From Acanthosepion lycidas (Eukaryota > Mollusca > Cephalopoda > Sepiida > Sepiidae): a stretch of 64,000 nt of DNA. The stretch spans positions 39,545,795 through 39,609,794 of the forward strand of contig OZ010593.1 in the NCBI GenBank assembly GCA_963932145.1, read 5' to 3'. Below, one piece after another: positions 12,801 through 26,200 of this stretch (its first letter is position 1; each line of letters begins with the position of its first letter). Both the position numbers and the translations under genes were made by a program. The notes below the pieces were generated by a model, which was given only the letters and a program-made list of their open reading frames with translations, was not told where the DNA came from and ran no database searches.

Positions 12801-14239
12801 ACGTACTGTTTTACCTCTGTTATTTTGTATCCAATATTTATAGTTTTTGGTATTTGGGGAGTATTGAAAATTAGAATGTAGATGTTGGTATTTATTTGTT
12901 CTCCATTTTTCTTTGTTGTGATTCTTTTGGCTTTATTTCTTCCATGGTGCACAGGGAAAGTTCTGTTTTTTATTACTCCCTTTGAAAAATTTAAGGTTTA
13001 GTGAGGGTAGGTTTTGTGGATTTTTTTTTTATTTGTAGTAAGTTGTCAGCATACTTTTTTTTCTTTTTTTTTTTTACAAAGTTTTTTTTAACATTTTTTG
13101 GTATGATTTTGTTAGAGAGAACTTTCTGGATCAAGAATGGTGACATTTTGGTCAATGATTTATTGTTAATTACTTCAAGGGCAATAAATTGTGGGAAGTT
13201 TTCATTATCATACTCAGTCTCTGAATCTAAGTCCCTATGGAGTCTCTTGGATCATTTTTTTGGGCCATAGTTTCTAATTTGTTTCATCATCCACATTCCC
13301 TACCGAACTTAAAGTCTGAAATTGGGACATGATAAAAAATACATGATGGAAAATATTTTGAATGCTAGAGCATTTCAAATTTTATAAACTAAATTAATAA
13401 ATTCTTTCAATTTTAATGAAACAGCATAACTGTTTCACAAAATATAAGCACACATGAATTAATATGTACTAAAACATGTAAAATGTTCATTTTCATATTA
13501 TTTAAAAATAAATGATCTTTCCAATGAAAAAGTTTGAAAAGTTATCAATTTTATGAATGCTATACTTGCCCCAGAAATTTAAATATTCACTTTGAATCAA
13601 AAGAGCTGATATTTTTTTGAAAAAAAAACAAACCTTTATCATAAAGAACAATTTAGTGTTGAATTGAAATATTCTAGTATTTGTATTAGAAAAGACAAGC
13701 TAAATTTGGAGAAAAAGATTTGTATGAAGCAGCAAATCAACAATTTATAAATAAGACTTTCTCAGTATTAATTATAAGAAATTACATGGTAAAATCATTT
13801 TATTTTGTAGATAAAAGTTATCAACTTATGACCAAAAGCAATATTACGTACAGCTCCAGGAAAAAGAACTGGATCAACTAAACGTTCCAATGGCTCTGAA
13901 GTCTCTGCAAAAACACTGACCAAAAGATGAAGAACTTCTTTGTTGATACGGACTTCAAGATGGCATAAACAATTTATCAATTTATTACACCAAGAGTTAT
14001 AAGTGTTTCTGAAAAAAGGAAATTTGTGATTTATACACTCGTCCAGATTTTATTATGTAAGTCAAAGTTTTCAGTATAAAATTCATATTAATCAACCATT
14101 GTTGGCATAGTTTTCAAAATAGACTTATTTTTTTATAAATTTGCATAAGGTTAAACTTTGTCAGTGTGTCCACACCTTACATTAGTAAAACAAAACAGTG
14201 CAGATCATTAACATGGAAGGTTTCTTATTTTATTATTAG

Positions 14240-14276
<37 letters not shown>

Positions 14277-17200
14277 AGACATTTTTATGTTTATATTCAT
14301 ATCTGCTCATGGCATATCCAAATGACATCACACATTATGAAATGGACAAAGTCCGACAATTATTTTTAAGACATTTTTATGTTTATACATTCTTTTTATA
14401 GATACAAATATTTAAGTAAATGCTCTGTTTATAATAAACAGTATTAAACAATATTTACCGGCCTGAATGTTTGAGAAATTTTCATAGAAAATATTCATCC
14501 TCCGACAGGAATTGTAGTTTAAAGACAGTAAAATCGAACTTGCTAACCGAATTTATGACTAACATATAGAAAAAAAACAAAAAAAAACTTACCTGAGCTG
14601 CTCTTCCTTAATTCCTGAAGAGAGTTTTTGGTAAAGACTGTAGACATAACGTTGGGCTTCAAGAACCTACAAAGGTAGACAGGAAAATGCAATTACCCTA
14701 TGTGTATCCCATGTGACACTATTTAGCTATGGTAATTGATTAACTAATTAACCATAAAAATTAAACAAGAAAATACTGAGAACAGAAAAGAAATCCTGAA
14801 ATTTCATTTTTACTTTAAAAAAAGTTACTTTTCTCAAGAACCCGAGGATTTCTGTCAATGATAAATTCCCAGAAGGGCAATGTGGCAAGATTTGACAATT
14901 GACTGATGATAATTGTAAAGAAAACATGAAATAGCCAAAAAGCGTCTAAGATATCATTCGAAATCGCAAAGATTTTAGAAGTTGGCCAAGTGACAAGGCC
15001 ATGTGTTATTTGTAAGACGGAAAAGGCAATTTCATAAATAAAGTTGATAATTCTGAACTCAGAAATCCTGAATAAACAGGGATGTCAAATAGTTAATTAT
15101 TGAAGCAAGCTTAGCCACACTTACATGACCGAGACACTATTGGGCAAGTGGTAGCAATGGTGATAGGTGTAGATGAATTGGTAAGAAAGACAGAGAAATT
15201 ACTAACGTCCACCGAAAGGATTTGATATATATGTGAGAAGGAGGGAGTTTAGGAGGATGGCTATCCTGCAGCCTCTCCTCATGGACAAAGGGATCCCTCC
15301 AAAAATGGAAAGTAATTAATTTTCCAAAATGGGAAGCAATCAAATTACTTGCTGGACAACAAAGGGGTCCCTTGTCAGAAATTGGGAATTATCAAGAACT
15401 GCAGGCTGCGGCTAGCCCCGCACCAGTTTTTGGTCGATGTCAATATAAGCGAGTGCCCTTGTGCAGCTCACCAGTTCGAGTTGGAGTTCCAGTCCAGTTC
15501 GCTAACAGGAACCAGAGAGTTGCCCGCAGAAGCTGACTGAGAGATTCCATGACTTTTGCCTCTGACCTCATCTTTCTACAAAACAGCAAGTTATACAGAC
15601 GAACGAAGCTAAGCCAGCACCAAAAAACTAAACCAGTTGACTTAGAAGACCATAACTTGCTTAGAAGTATAATAGTGTCACTCTCAGTAGAAACAGGTTG
15701 GGAAAAACACATACTCCTGTATAGAACAGACCAATAAAAGTTGATTTGCTTCTTTCAACATACCCGAGCCTTTTTTTTCTGGTTTTTATTTATTTCTTTT
15801 ATTTTTTTATGCTTGTGCGACATCACCTCCAGTTTAGATTCATCTTACACTATGACCCAATGTCTGATTGATCTTGTCTACCTAAGATCAAATCGCAATG
15901 TGAGTAGGTTAGACTTGAGATTGAAGTAGTTACTTCAGTAACCAGTCATTGGAAGTGAGCTGAGAATGATGGAGCTGGTGTCGAACCGGTTGCATCTGGT
16001 GTGAAACTGTTAGAATCGACCAACCATCCCATTTGGTACCCTGACCAAAGGATCCTGCCGGGTAGCGACGACCGCCAATTGACTGGGTCACATTGTTGGT
16101 GGCAGCAACTAAGAATCAACCCCAAAGCGCTGGTAGAAGTATCACAGCTTCACATCACAACTAGGAGTTGACCCTGGGTCAACAATACTGTGTCACACCC
16201 AATCTGATATTGGAAGTAATGCTGGCTTTTTTTTAATTTTAAGTTTTGTATAATTAATTATATTCTGTTACACAGTACAAAAACCATACTGTTTATTCCC
16301 CCTTTGTTAGGATAGTTACTTTTTAGATTGGTCACTGTTTTGACCATTTCCATTAGCCCTTACCAACACAAAGACATCACACCAAGCATGCAATTGGTAG
16401 TCTTATCCTCTTGATTTCTTCCCAAAAATTTTGTAGCTTTTGTTAACTTTCTCTTTACATTTGCCTATTTTATTTCAGGGTTATTAATTGAAGATTTGTT
16501 TAATGTAGTCTTATTTTATATGTTTAATTTTTACATTTGTATCTCTTTGTGTAGAACCCTTTCAACACATGTTCACACACACTGTTATAACATGCAACTT
16601 TCTTGTAACTACCTTTTCCGCAAACTCACTGCAACATTGTGTACAGTTGACTCGATAAAAGCCAAGTCAGCACTCCCCGACTCGATATTCTAGCAGTATT
16701 TATACTGGCCCAAGGACTACCGGTGTTCTTTAATTGGCGTCCCCGTATCAACGGTCTTCCTGTATCTCTACATGTCCCCCCCTCCTATGACCACAATACC
16801 TAGATTTTGTGGTCACTTGTCTGGATAGCTCCGAGTACTCATGCATTGGACCGCACATTTGTGGGGACAATGGTCTTGGTGGCCATGTAACTCTCGTGCT
16901 TTGCCGTAAAATAGGACTTGATGGGTGTTGGTTTTCCTCCACTTCCATATCTGTGTGGTCCTGGTCCTCTATCACCTCATCATCAGTCACATCCACCTCC
17001 ATCATTTCCGGTATGTCCCTCGGGGGTTCAATACTAATTGTCCTCGGTCTCTGTGGGGGTGGTTGTGGGGTTGATTGTTCGGGTGAATAGTCTGTATTAT
17101 CTACTACTGGGAAGATTTTCCGGATGAATCGACGATTACGTAGTGTAATTCTGTCACTGCCATCCAATCGTATGCGGTACTGTCTGTTGCCCATGGTCTC

Positions 17201-20200
17201 GATGACCCTCCCCGTTTTCATCCATCGCCTTGGATATGGCCCTTCCTGATTTTGTACCTGCACAGATTCACCAACCTGAAGCTCTTGGAGTGGGTGGCTG
17301 TGAATATTGTACTGCTTTTGATTTAGCAGGTGCCTCTTTGCCATCGCTCTTTCTCTTGACTCCTTTGTCTCCCTCCACCGTTTGTGGATCTGGTACTTTT
17401 CACGGAGTAAGGGGAGGTGGTCTTTTATTGGTCGACCGTACAACATTTCCGCTGGCGACAGGCCAAGGTTCTCATGAGGTGTGTTCCTGTGTGACATCAT
17501 TGCGCGCGCCGCCCGATCATGGCGCAAGTGACCATACCCATCGACACAGTCCATCAGTGTTCTTTATGGCCAGCTCGGCTTGGCCATTGCTTTGCGAATA
17601 GTATGCGGATGATATGCGTTTTTTTACACCCCAATCTTTTAGGAATAAGTTATATGCCATAGAGTCGAATGGTGGTCCCCCGTCCGATGATATTTCCTCA
17701 GGCGAACCGTACGTACAGAACCAACTCCTTAGCGCATTACATATTGCTGTTGCTTTCCCCGAAGGAAGTGGGGCCACTTCGATCCAGCCGGTGTATCGTT
17801 CTGCGTACACCATATAGCTTTTTCCACGCATGTCAAACAGGTCTGTGACCGTCTTTTGGAAGAGGAATTCCGGGTTCGAAGGTGGCATCAGCGGTTCTCT
17901 GGGTTGAGAAGGCACAATAGAATTGCATTTCTGGCACTGTGCCTCGTTTGTCTGATGCTGGCATCTAAACCGGGCCAAAATATTCGCTGTCTCGCGTTGG
18001 CCATCATCCCATTCACGCCTTGGTATGCGGAGTGTAACGCTTCCAGAACCTCTGCTCTAAGCTGCTTCGGTATTAGAATTTTATTCCCTTTTATGGGTAC
18101 CCCCTCCAGAGAGTACAATTCGTTTACCATCGGCCAAAATTGTCGGATTTTCGACGGTAGTTCGTAGCGTGACTTTGGGAATCCATTCTGTATATACTTC
18201 GTAAGCGTTTGGCATTCCTCGTCAGTAGCTGCGGCTGCCACAATTCTCTCCCAGGTTATAGCTTGCAGCTTAGGGTCGTGTGCGTAGGCTGCTATGATTG
18301 ATGCCTGTATAGCGCAATCAATCCGCTGAATGCCATCAATGATAGTTTCTTCACTGTTCACTGGTGAGGCCAGGTATCTGGAGGTGCAGTCTGGTGCAGC
18401 GTTAAGCTTTCCTGAAACGTGTTTAATTCGGAACTTGTACATCAAAGACCGCTCCTTGAAAGCAAACAGGCGGGGGTGTTTTATATTTTCAAGGACTTGA
18501 TCCGAAAATATTTTCACCAGTGGCTGGTGATCCACTGTGACCAGCAGGTCTGCGCATCCCAATACAAACATTCTACAGGATTCTAGTCCGTATATTAAAG
18601 CTAAAGCCTCCCCTTCTACTGGAGAGTAGCGAAACTCCGCATCCTTTGTAAATCGGGACTCAGCCAATATTATTCTCCAATGGTTCTCACCACAGTTGGG
18701 GCCTGATTCTGTTGGGCATTTGCAGTGTTTTTGGAAAAGAAAATAGCTGATGCCAGTTTTGCTGTAATCAGTCGAGAGGCACGTTGCCCTGTTCATTTCA
18801 AATGTTTTTACCCACTCCTCAATCTTCTGAACGATGTTTCTTTTTGATTCCTCGAAAAGATTGTCTAGGGTGGCATCTCAATAGAAATTGCGGTCTTTCG
18901 TACGTAATAACTCTCGCAAGGGGGCCATAATCTCAGCTTGCGAGAACGCGTACGAAACTTGGTTAACCAGTCCAAACCAGGACCTAACACCTGTGATGTT
19001 TGTGGGAGTCGGGAATTTAAGTATAGCTTCGGTCATTTTTTTAGTCGGTTTTATGCCGTCGGCCGTTATTAAAAAGCCAGCAAATTTGACTTCATCGCCT
19101 GCAAACTGGAATTTATCAGGGTTGAAGACGATTCCATTCCTGCCGCAGTGGGTGATATAGTCCAGCGTATGCCAGAAGGCCGATTCTATGGTTCCGTCCC
19201 ATAGAAGCGTATCGTCGATGCAGCGAGTAATTCGGGGTGTATCCACAGTGATGTCATCGAATCGGCGGGTGTATCCGTCCCCGGATGCGTGGAACCCTTG
19301 AGGTGCCCTGAGGTACCGGTAACGACCCCACTCTGTTATAAACGTGGTTGCATCTTGCGCCGCTGGAGAAAACGGTAAACTATGGTACCCATTCCATGCG
19401 TCTAGAACTGTCTTTTTCGTTCGAGCAGGTACAACGGATACTTGGTTGAACGGGGACGGAGTATGATGGGTTTCTCTCATTGTCGCCGCATTTAATTTCT
19501 GTAGATCTACTGTTCTCCTGGGTGACCCATCCTTTTTTGGTGCGACCACCATCCTCGAACACCAAAAGGTAGGAGTGCCTGCCGGTACTGGTTCTATAAT
19601 GCCCAATGCGACGTCATGGTCGAGGTCTTCTTTTACCCTCTTCTTCCAATGATGAGGGACAGGTATGGGGGTGTGTACCACCGAGGGCTTTGCGTCTCGG
19701 GTGAACGTTATATCCAGTGGCCTGCCAGTCATCACCTGTAATGGTTGATGGGGACAGGTATTGAATGCGCTAGATTTAAAGTGTTCCCGTAACCATCATT
19801 CCAAACAGTCTCTGTTGCTTTCAATAGGTATAAATGAGATCCTAGAGGATTTGTCCAGGATATTTGTTCTCCAGGGGCACCCACAAGGTGCCTTCTTGCC
19901 ATCTGTAGTCAAACTGTTGGCTTTCGATATTTCACTCGGAAAATTATTGGGAATCAGTTCTAAGTCTTTCAATGCCGACTCAGATAGGTAAAACCCTGAT
20001 GTGTTCTCTGACACATAAACAACCTGTCTGGTTTCTTTAGGGCCAACCCTGATCCACATAAAGACTATACCTTTAATCCTTAGTTGGTCGTCCGTGATCC
20101 CACGTATCCTATGACTGGTTGGTATGAGAATGTTGTTGGTGCATCCCAATACTTTTAGAATTTCTGGACCAATTGAACACGTCTGGGCACCGGTGTCTGC

Positions 20201-23200
20201 GTCAGCGAGAATACGGTGTGTTCAGTGATAAGCCCTATCATTCAGGATTCGTCCAAATTTGGCGTGCGACTCAGGTATTAATGAGACTTCAATTTCCAGG
20301 GACGGTGGTGGTTCTGGAGGGGTCCTCTGGAATTCGCCCTTACTCCATTTGAGGTGTGGTATGCCTGGTAAGCCCTGTTTTTTATTATTTTTTTTTATGC
20401 TCAGCACTCTTGACTGGTTTTCTCTGGAACCACTTGCTGATTCCTTGGCAGGCTCCATTTTTGGTTTTCGACACACCTCTTTGAGGTGGCCCACCACCCC
20501 ACAGTTTTGGCATCGGAGTGTTTTTGCCGGACAGTTATTCCGTCCTTTCAACCCATTGGGGTGTGACGTCTTCCCGCATCCATCGCATGGCCTTCCCCGT
20601 GGGGTTCTGAGCATGCCTACACCCTGAGGCCGCTCCTGCTTAGATCTCAATGCGCTGAATGTTGAATGTAGATCCAGGCTGCTTCGTAAGTGAGGTGTCG
20701 ACGTATCGGTAGTTTCCAGACTCGTCAACCGATGAAACTTCTGTTCTACCATTGTAAGAGTATTAGCTTCAGCTAATATTTTACTTTGATATTCTTTGTT
20801 TGCAAGCCCGGCGCTGAGTTGACCGGCCACCATGTCTTCTGAGTAATTAACAACGTACTGGCAATTTATGTTTGGGCATTGGACAGTGAATCCACAAAAC
20901 CTCGCCTGGGACCGTAGTCTGACCAAAAAAAAGACTTTCCTCCTCATTTTGTTTTATGTTGTGAAATCTATGCCTATGCACTTCTTTGTGCAGGCCTTTC
21001 ACAGCAACGAACCGTATGTGTCCCAGGAGTTGCTCTTCCATGGCTGTGTTGAGGGCTCCGGGTTCGACGAGGTTAAATAAAAGTCTATTCACTTTCTTTG
21101 AACAAGCTAACCTCAGTTCGTTTCGGATATCGGCTAGACTTGTTAGGCCACACATGTGCTTATATCGGTCCCAAGTGTCAACGAACAGTGCCCAGTCTCC
21201 TTCTGTGTAACCATGCTCAATAATGGGTCTGTCTGGTTTTTTAGTGAGACACCGGTTTGGTCTGTCCTCCCTGTGAGAGCGAAGTTCGTTGTTCTCTCTC
21301 TGTAGTTAAATCAATTGTTGAACCAGTTGCAAATACTTGTTGTCCTGAAGCCATTTCCATTAATTTTCAAATTAATCGCACGTAAAAATATTTGAAATCC
21401 TAGTAAGGAAATCCTGTTCACAGCACCATGTACAGTTGACTCGATAAAAGCCAAGTCAGCACTCCCCGACTTGATATTCTAGTAGTATTTATACTGGCCC
21501 GAGGACTACCGGTGTTCTTTAATTGGTGTCCCCATGTCAACGGTCTTCCTGTAGCAAACTTTACACATTCATGTTTATGAAGTTCTCAATGCCATCTTTT
21601 ACCCCCATTTTATTAGGCAAATGGTCTCAGTTTTATGTTCAAGCCTCTGGCTGCATTTGTTATTTCTTGTTACACTTTTTATTTTCTGACTAACTAGTTT
21701 TATTTATATGTATTTATTTCTCTTCTAGTTTTACCCTTTTGGTTATTAATGTATGGGACTTTGTCTTCTTCAGAGTTTTAATTGCTTTACGGCATTTATC
21801 TGGCTATGTTGGAGACTATGCATATGTACACCACAGATATGTACTCTTGGAGGCAGAACAAATTATATATCCAGGGTGTGGCAGAAATACCCCCCACAAA
21901 ATGGTAAGACATTGAGTGGAAATGGTGTCATTATTTTGCTAATATCTTACCATTATATAGGAGGTATTTCTACTCCATCATGTATGATTATAATTAATTA
22001 ATGCAATCTCTTGGGTGTTTTAGAAGGAGCTATATAAAATTAGACAATATTCATTAACTATGCTCCTCATCTGCCACAGAGTTCAACAAGAGGAAACACT
22101 TTTGCCTTCACATAATAGGGCTACACACTTAACATAATTACTATCTTCAAAAGTCAGAGAGATATAATACACATTCTAAATAAACTTATGGGAAATATGG
22201 TACAAGGAATATGAAAATCTGACTTGGAATGGCTAATTAAGTGATCAGATCAGGCTCTTCCAAAAGTCCATCTATTCAAGCCAAAGTGACGTGATCAATG
22301 ACTATATTATCCAATTCTTGATTCCCTTAATAAAACCTGTCAGAAATTATAGGCAAACAAGTGGCTGTTTTTTGTTTTTTCGGGAGGATTTTCTTATCTA
22401 TCTACAAAGAGATTTGGTGACTGGATACTCTGAACTTGGGCTTGTGGATTGTTGTGATGTGGGGTTTGGCAAGATACAACACTTGGCAAGTTGACAGAAT
22501 CAGTTGTGATAGTAGTATTCAATACTCAGCTAGACAAGTCACTGAAATAGTATTATCTTCTCGCTCATAGACAATTACCCAGGGACTGATTATCATGAAT
22601 AGAGGGTAACTGGCTCATAACAAGGATTATAGTATATTCTGAAATCCTGTATAGTAAAAATATTACAATTACATTTGTGTATATTGCATAGTTTTAATAT
22701 ATTAGTAAAAAAATAGATTAAGGCTGATATATTAATGATACAAATAAAAAATAGGTTAAATTGAAGTTTGGTTATGAGCCAAACATGGAATATTCTAGAA
22801 TAAAAAAGCAAAATCACATTTCTCAAAACTCAAAAATTCAGCTTTTTTTTCTGCTTACTGATTATGAAAGAAAAGTTTTGGAAGAACTTAATTTTCTTCC
22901 CTAATTCTTTGAGAAATAAATCAATGAACTAGAGCAGTTATTAAAAAATCAGTGCAATTATAAGTCAAGGCTCTATTTGGGCAATTAGCACAGAAAATTG
23001 TTCTTGGCGATATCAAGAGTTCAAATCATACATATAATATCAGATTTTTAATAAAGACTTGATATTTATACATATGCATAAATCCTTATGGCTTAATATC
23101 AGGAACATCAACAACTTTGCATTAATGGATATTACCAACCCAGCTTTTCTTGCTATTTTATTAGAGAAATTCAAAAAGCATTAGTCAAAAAAAAAATTAC

Positions 23201-26200
23201 AAATTACATTGTCTTCACTTATTTGAAAGAAGCTTATGAATTTATTTGAATTAATTCAACACAAAAATCAATAATTATAGTCAAACAAAGCAAAAAGCCT
23301 GAATCATTAAAAAAAATCCCAAGACCAAAATTATTAGAATGTTTACATTAATAGTAAGAATTATTAGTAATTTATTCTTTGAGTAGACCAAATGAAAATC
23401 AATTCCTTACCAAAATGGTTGTATCATGTAATACATTTACTGCTAAAACAATAAAAATACTTTGTTAATGTCCTAAAAATTTCAATGTTTATCAAATATT
23501 AAATATTGTATTTTACCATTTTTCTTATTGTTTAAAATATTGTGTGATCAAGCTAAATGTTTGGATGTCATTTGAGACAAGACAAGAAAAAGTCAGAAAA
23601 ACAAGGTCAACCTAAAGAAAACAAAATTGAGTGTACTGAAATAAAATGACCATGAAACAGAATCCAAGAGGACTAAAAAGATAAAGGTTGAACAAGGATT
23701 TTTTGTGGACAAAATGATGGATTGTTGTTCTCAATCATTAAATTTTCCTGTTCTTGGGATGGGCAAATAATTCTTAAGAAAATACATAAATAGACTGTAG
23801 TGATATGCAAATTAGTATAATTTGCATATGAGCAGGTAGCTCATATGATAAACGGACACCAACTAGAACAGAGGTCGAACGCTTACTTAGCATTATACAC
23901 GACACAACAATGGCGTCGCCGATAGGATACTCTCTGGTCCTTGAAGACCCAGAATACGTAGATACGTGGATTCGTTGCTTTGCTGCTAATGCAAGATGTA
24001 AAAAGTTGAAAGACAACAAAAACAGAGGAGGGGAAAATGAAATCACTGACTTGTTTATGGCTACTGCTGGTTGTGAAGAGATTATGAAGGTTGCTACAAT
24101 GGTTTACCCTCGAGAACTAGAAGAAATGACTTTCGAAGAAATGTCAGGTTATTAAGGGAAACATGAGGCCAAAGAAAAGACTGGTGATTGCAGAAAGGAC
24201 CAAGTTTATGGCAATGAAGCAGGAAGTGGATGAACCAATAGTAAAATATTTACACCGGTTAAGAAGTGCAAGTAAATACTGTGAATTCAAAAAACTAGGA
24301 ACAGGAGAGCAGACAACGGAAGAAGAATTAATCCAACTAAGATTAATTGAAGGTATGCATAATTCAGCACATAGATATAAGTTAATGGAACAGTTACAAC
24401 TTACAAACATGCCTTTGAATATGTGTATAGAATTTATACAACAGCAGGAATTAATACATACCTACAACCAAAATACAAAATACTGGATCTAAGAACGGAG
24501 ATACAAAAATAAAAGTGAAAATCAACGACTGTATTGTCGAAATGCAAATCGACACAGGTAGTGAGGTCACGATAGTACCCAGAAATTTGTGGGAAAAAAT
24601 GGGAAAACCGTTTTTAAAAAAAAACAACGTACAATTACATCAGTTTGATGGCTCAATTATAGCAATTATGGGTTACTTTGAAGGTTCAATAGAACTAAAA
24701 GAAAAATATGAAATAGTACCCATTATAGTTACAAATTGCCGAAAAACGCATGGACTACTGGGGAATGACGTGTTAAAAATAAATTCAACGAAGTTGATTA
24801 ATGAGATAGAAATGGAAAAAACAGGAAAATTAAAAAATTATGAAGCTAGCCTGAAATTAAAAGAAATGTTTCCCCCCTCCTACTACGAAGCGAGAAAAAT
24901 ACCAGTGCATTTATTGCCGTTGGTAATAGCTAAATTGCGAAAGCTAATAAAGGAAGACTTATTAGAACCTGCCCCTCCAGGAGGAAGTAAATGGGCATCA
25001 CCCATTGTGGTATTGAAAAAAAAGATGGTGACTTGAGAATTTGTGGAGATTATAAAATAGGGGTGAACCATAAAGTTTGTGCTGACTCGTACCCTATTGG
25101 AATGTGGAAGTAGCTTTACATAAACTTGCTGGAATGAAAGTATTTTCGAAGATAGACCTAAAATCAGCTTACCACCAAATACCGATAAATGAAAATTTTA
25201 AAGAAGGGACGACCATAAACACACCTATAGGCCTGTTAAGGTGGAAAAGAATGCCGTATGGCATAAAAACGGCAAGTGCAATTTTTCAAAAAGCTATTGA
25301 AAAAGTAATAGGAAATGCTGAAAATACCATCTGTTATCAAGACGATATATGTGTTGGGGATTTAAATGAAGATGATTTAAAGAAAAAAACTGAAAATATA
25401 CTGAACCGGCTAAGAGACGCTGGTATGACAATAAATACAAAAAAGTGTGTAACCAACAGTAATGAAATATCATTTTTGGGTTACTCAATATCAAAGGAAG
25501 GGATCTCTCCAGATAAAGTACTAATAGAGAAAATTCTAAAAGTTGCTACACCAAAAAATAAAAAAGAGTTGGAGTCCTTCTTAGGTTTGGTAAATTTTTA
25601 TAGAAAATATGTACCAAAATATAATGAGTTGACAGAACCATTTGCTAAGTTAAGAAAAAAAAAATGTGGAATTCATTTGGTTAGAACACCAAGAGAAAGC
25701 CTTTGAAAACTTAAAACAGATTCTGGCAAAAAAGCCAATAGTACAAATTTTTCACCCTAAGAACTAACTACTGACGCTAGTGAGCAGTCCATATCTGGTA
25801 TTTTGTCACAAGATGGGCATCCCATAATGTACTTATCGAGGAGATTAACAACGACTGAACACAATTATTCGAATATAGAAAGGGAGGCACTAGCCATAGT
25901 GTGGACAACGGATAGAGCAAGACAGTTCTTGATGGGAAAAAAATTCTTGTTGAAAAGTGATCACAGACCACTGGAATTTATTTTCAACCCAAGAAAAGAG
26001 CTACCGAAAGTTACAACATCCAGAATATTACGTTGGGCGATTAGACTGATGGTGTTCGACTTTGACATTGAATATGTTAAAGGGAATATGATACCGCAAG
26101 TTGATGCCTTATCTAGATTGAGGTTTTATAGAGAGGAGAAGGACAAAAACGACGAGGAATTTGAAGACACATTCTTGCACCTTGTAGAAACCGATGTAAT

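Larger units (their letters stand above)
9300..13300 (-). mobile_element. Jockey-like non-LTR retrotransposon (degraded, near full length)
   Basis: Read on the minus strand the order is: gag with a CCHC-type knuckle (CFRCQRFRHHRN, about 12750), an APE-type endonuclease region (a GDFN-H motif with FIILGDFNSHNP near 12010), reverse transcriptase (10075-11700) and an RNase H domain (9317-9697). This gag-EN-RT-RH order is that of Jockey and I-type LINEs. Stops and frameshifts break every domain, so it is inactive. It occupies most of intron 9. A poly-A tail is not evident at its 3' (left) end. Confidence 0.8.
16640..21553 (-). mobile_element. Ty3/gypsy LTR retrotransposon 1 (about 4.9 kb)
   Basis: Two 125-bp LTRs (16640-16764 and 21429-21553) bound a minus-strand gag-pol. 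I count six mismatches between them, about 95% identity. On the minus strand the 5' LTR ends CAACTGTACA and is followed directly by TGGTGCTGTGAACAGG, a candidate primer-binding site. A purine tract (AGGAGGGGGG) lies just before the 3' LTR. Domain order is gag, protease, RT, RNase H, integrase, which is Ty3/gypsy order. Three or more frame breaks are present. The element is clearly richer in GC than its surroundings. I could not find a matching 5-bp target duplication. Confidence 0.85.

Noticed and set aside
13795-13851. Extension of exon 9 to the stop at about 13798
   Set aside because: The frame stays open past the donor, but the GTACGT consensus and correct phase into exon 10 favour splicing.
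16809-17601. Plus-strand frames of 93 and 123 residues
   Set aside because: They are antisense shadows of the gypsy 1 integrase; the minus strand has the DDE motifs.
16635-21558. Target-site duplication for gypsy 1
   Set aside because: The 5-bp flanks do not match with any border I tried, so I do not claim one.
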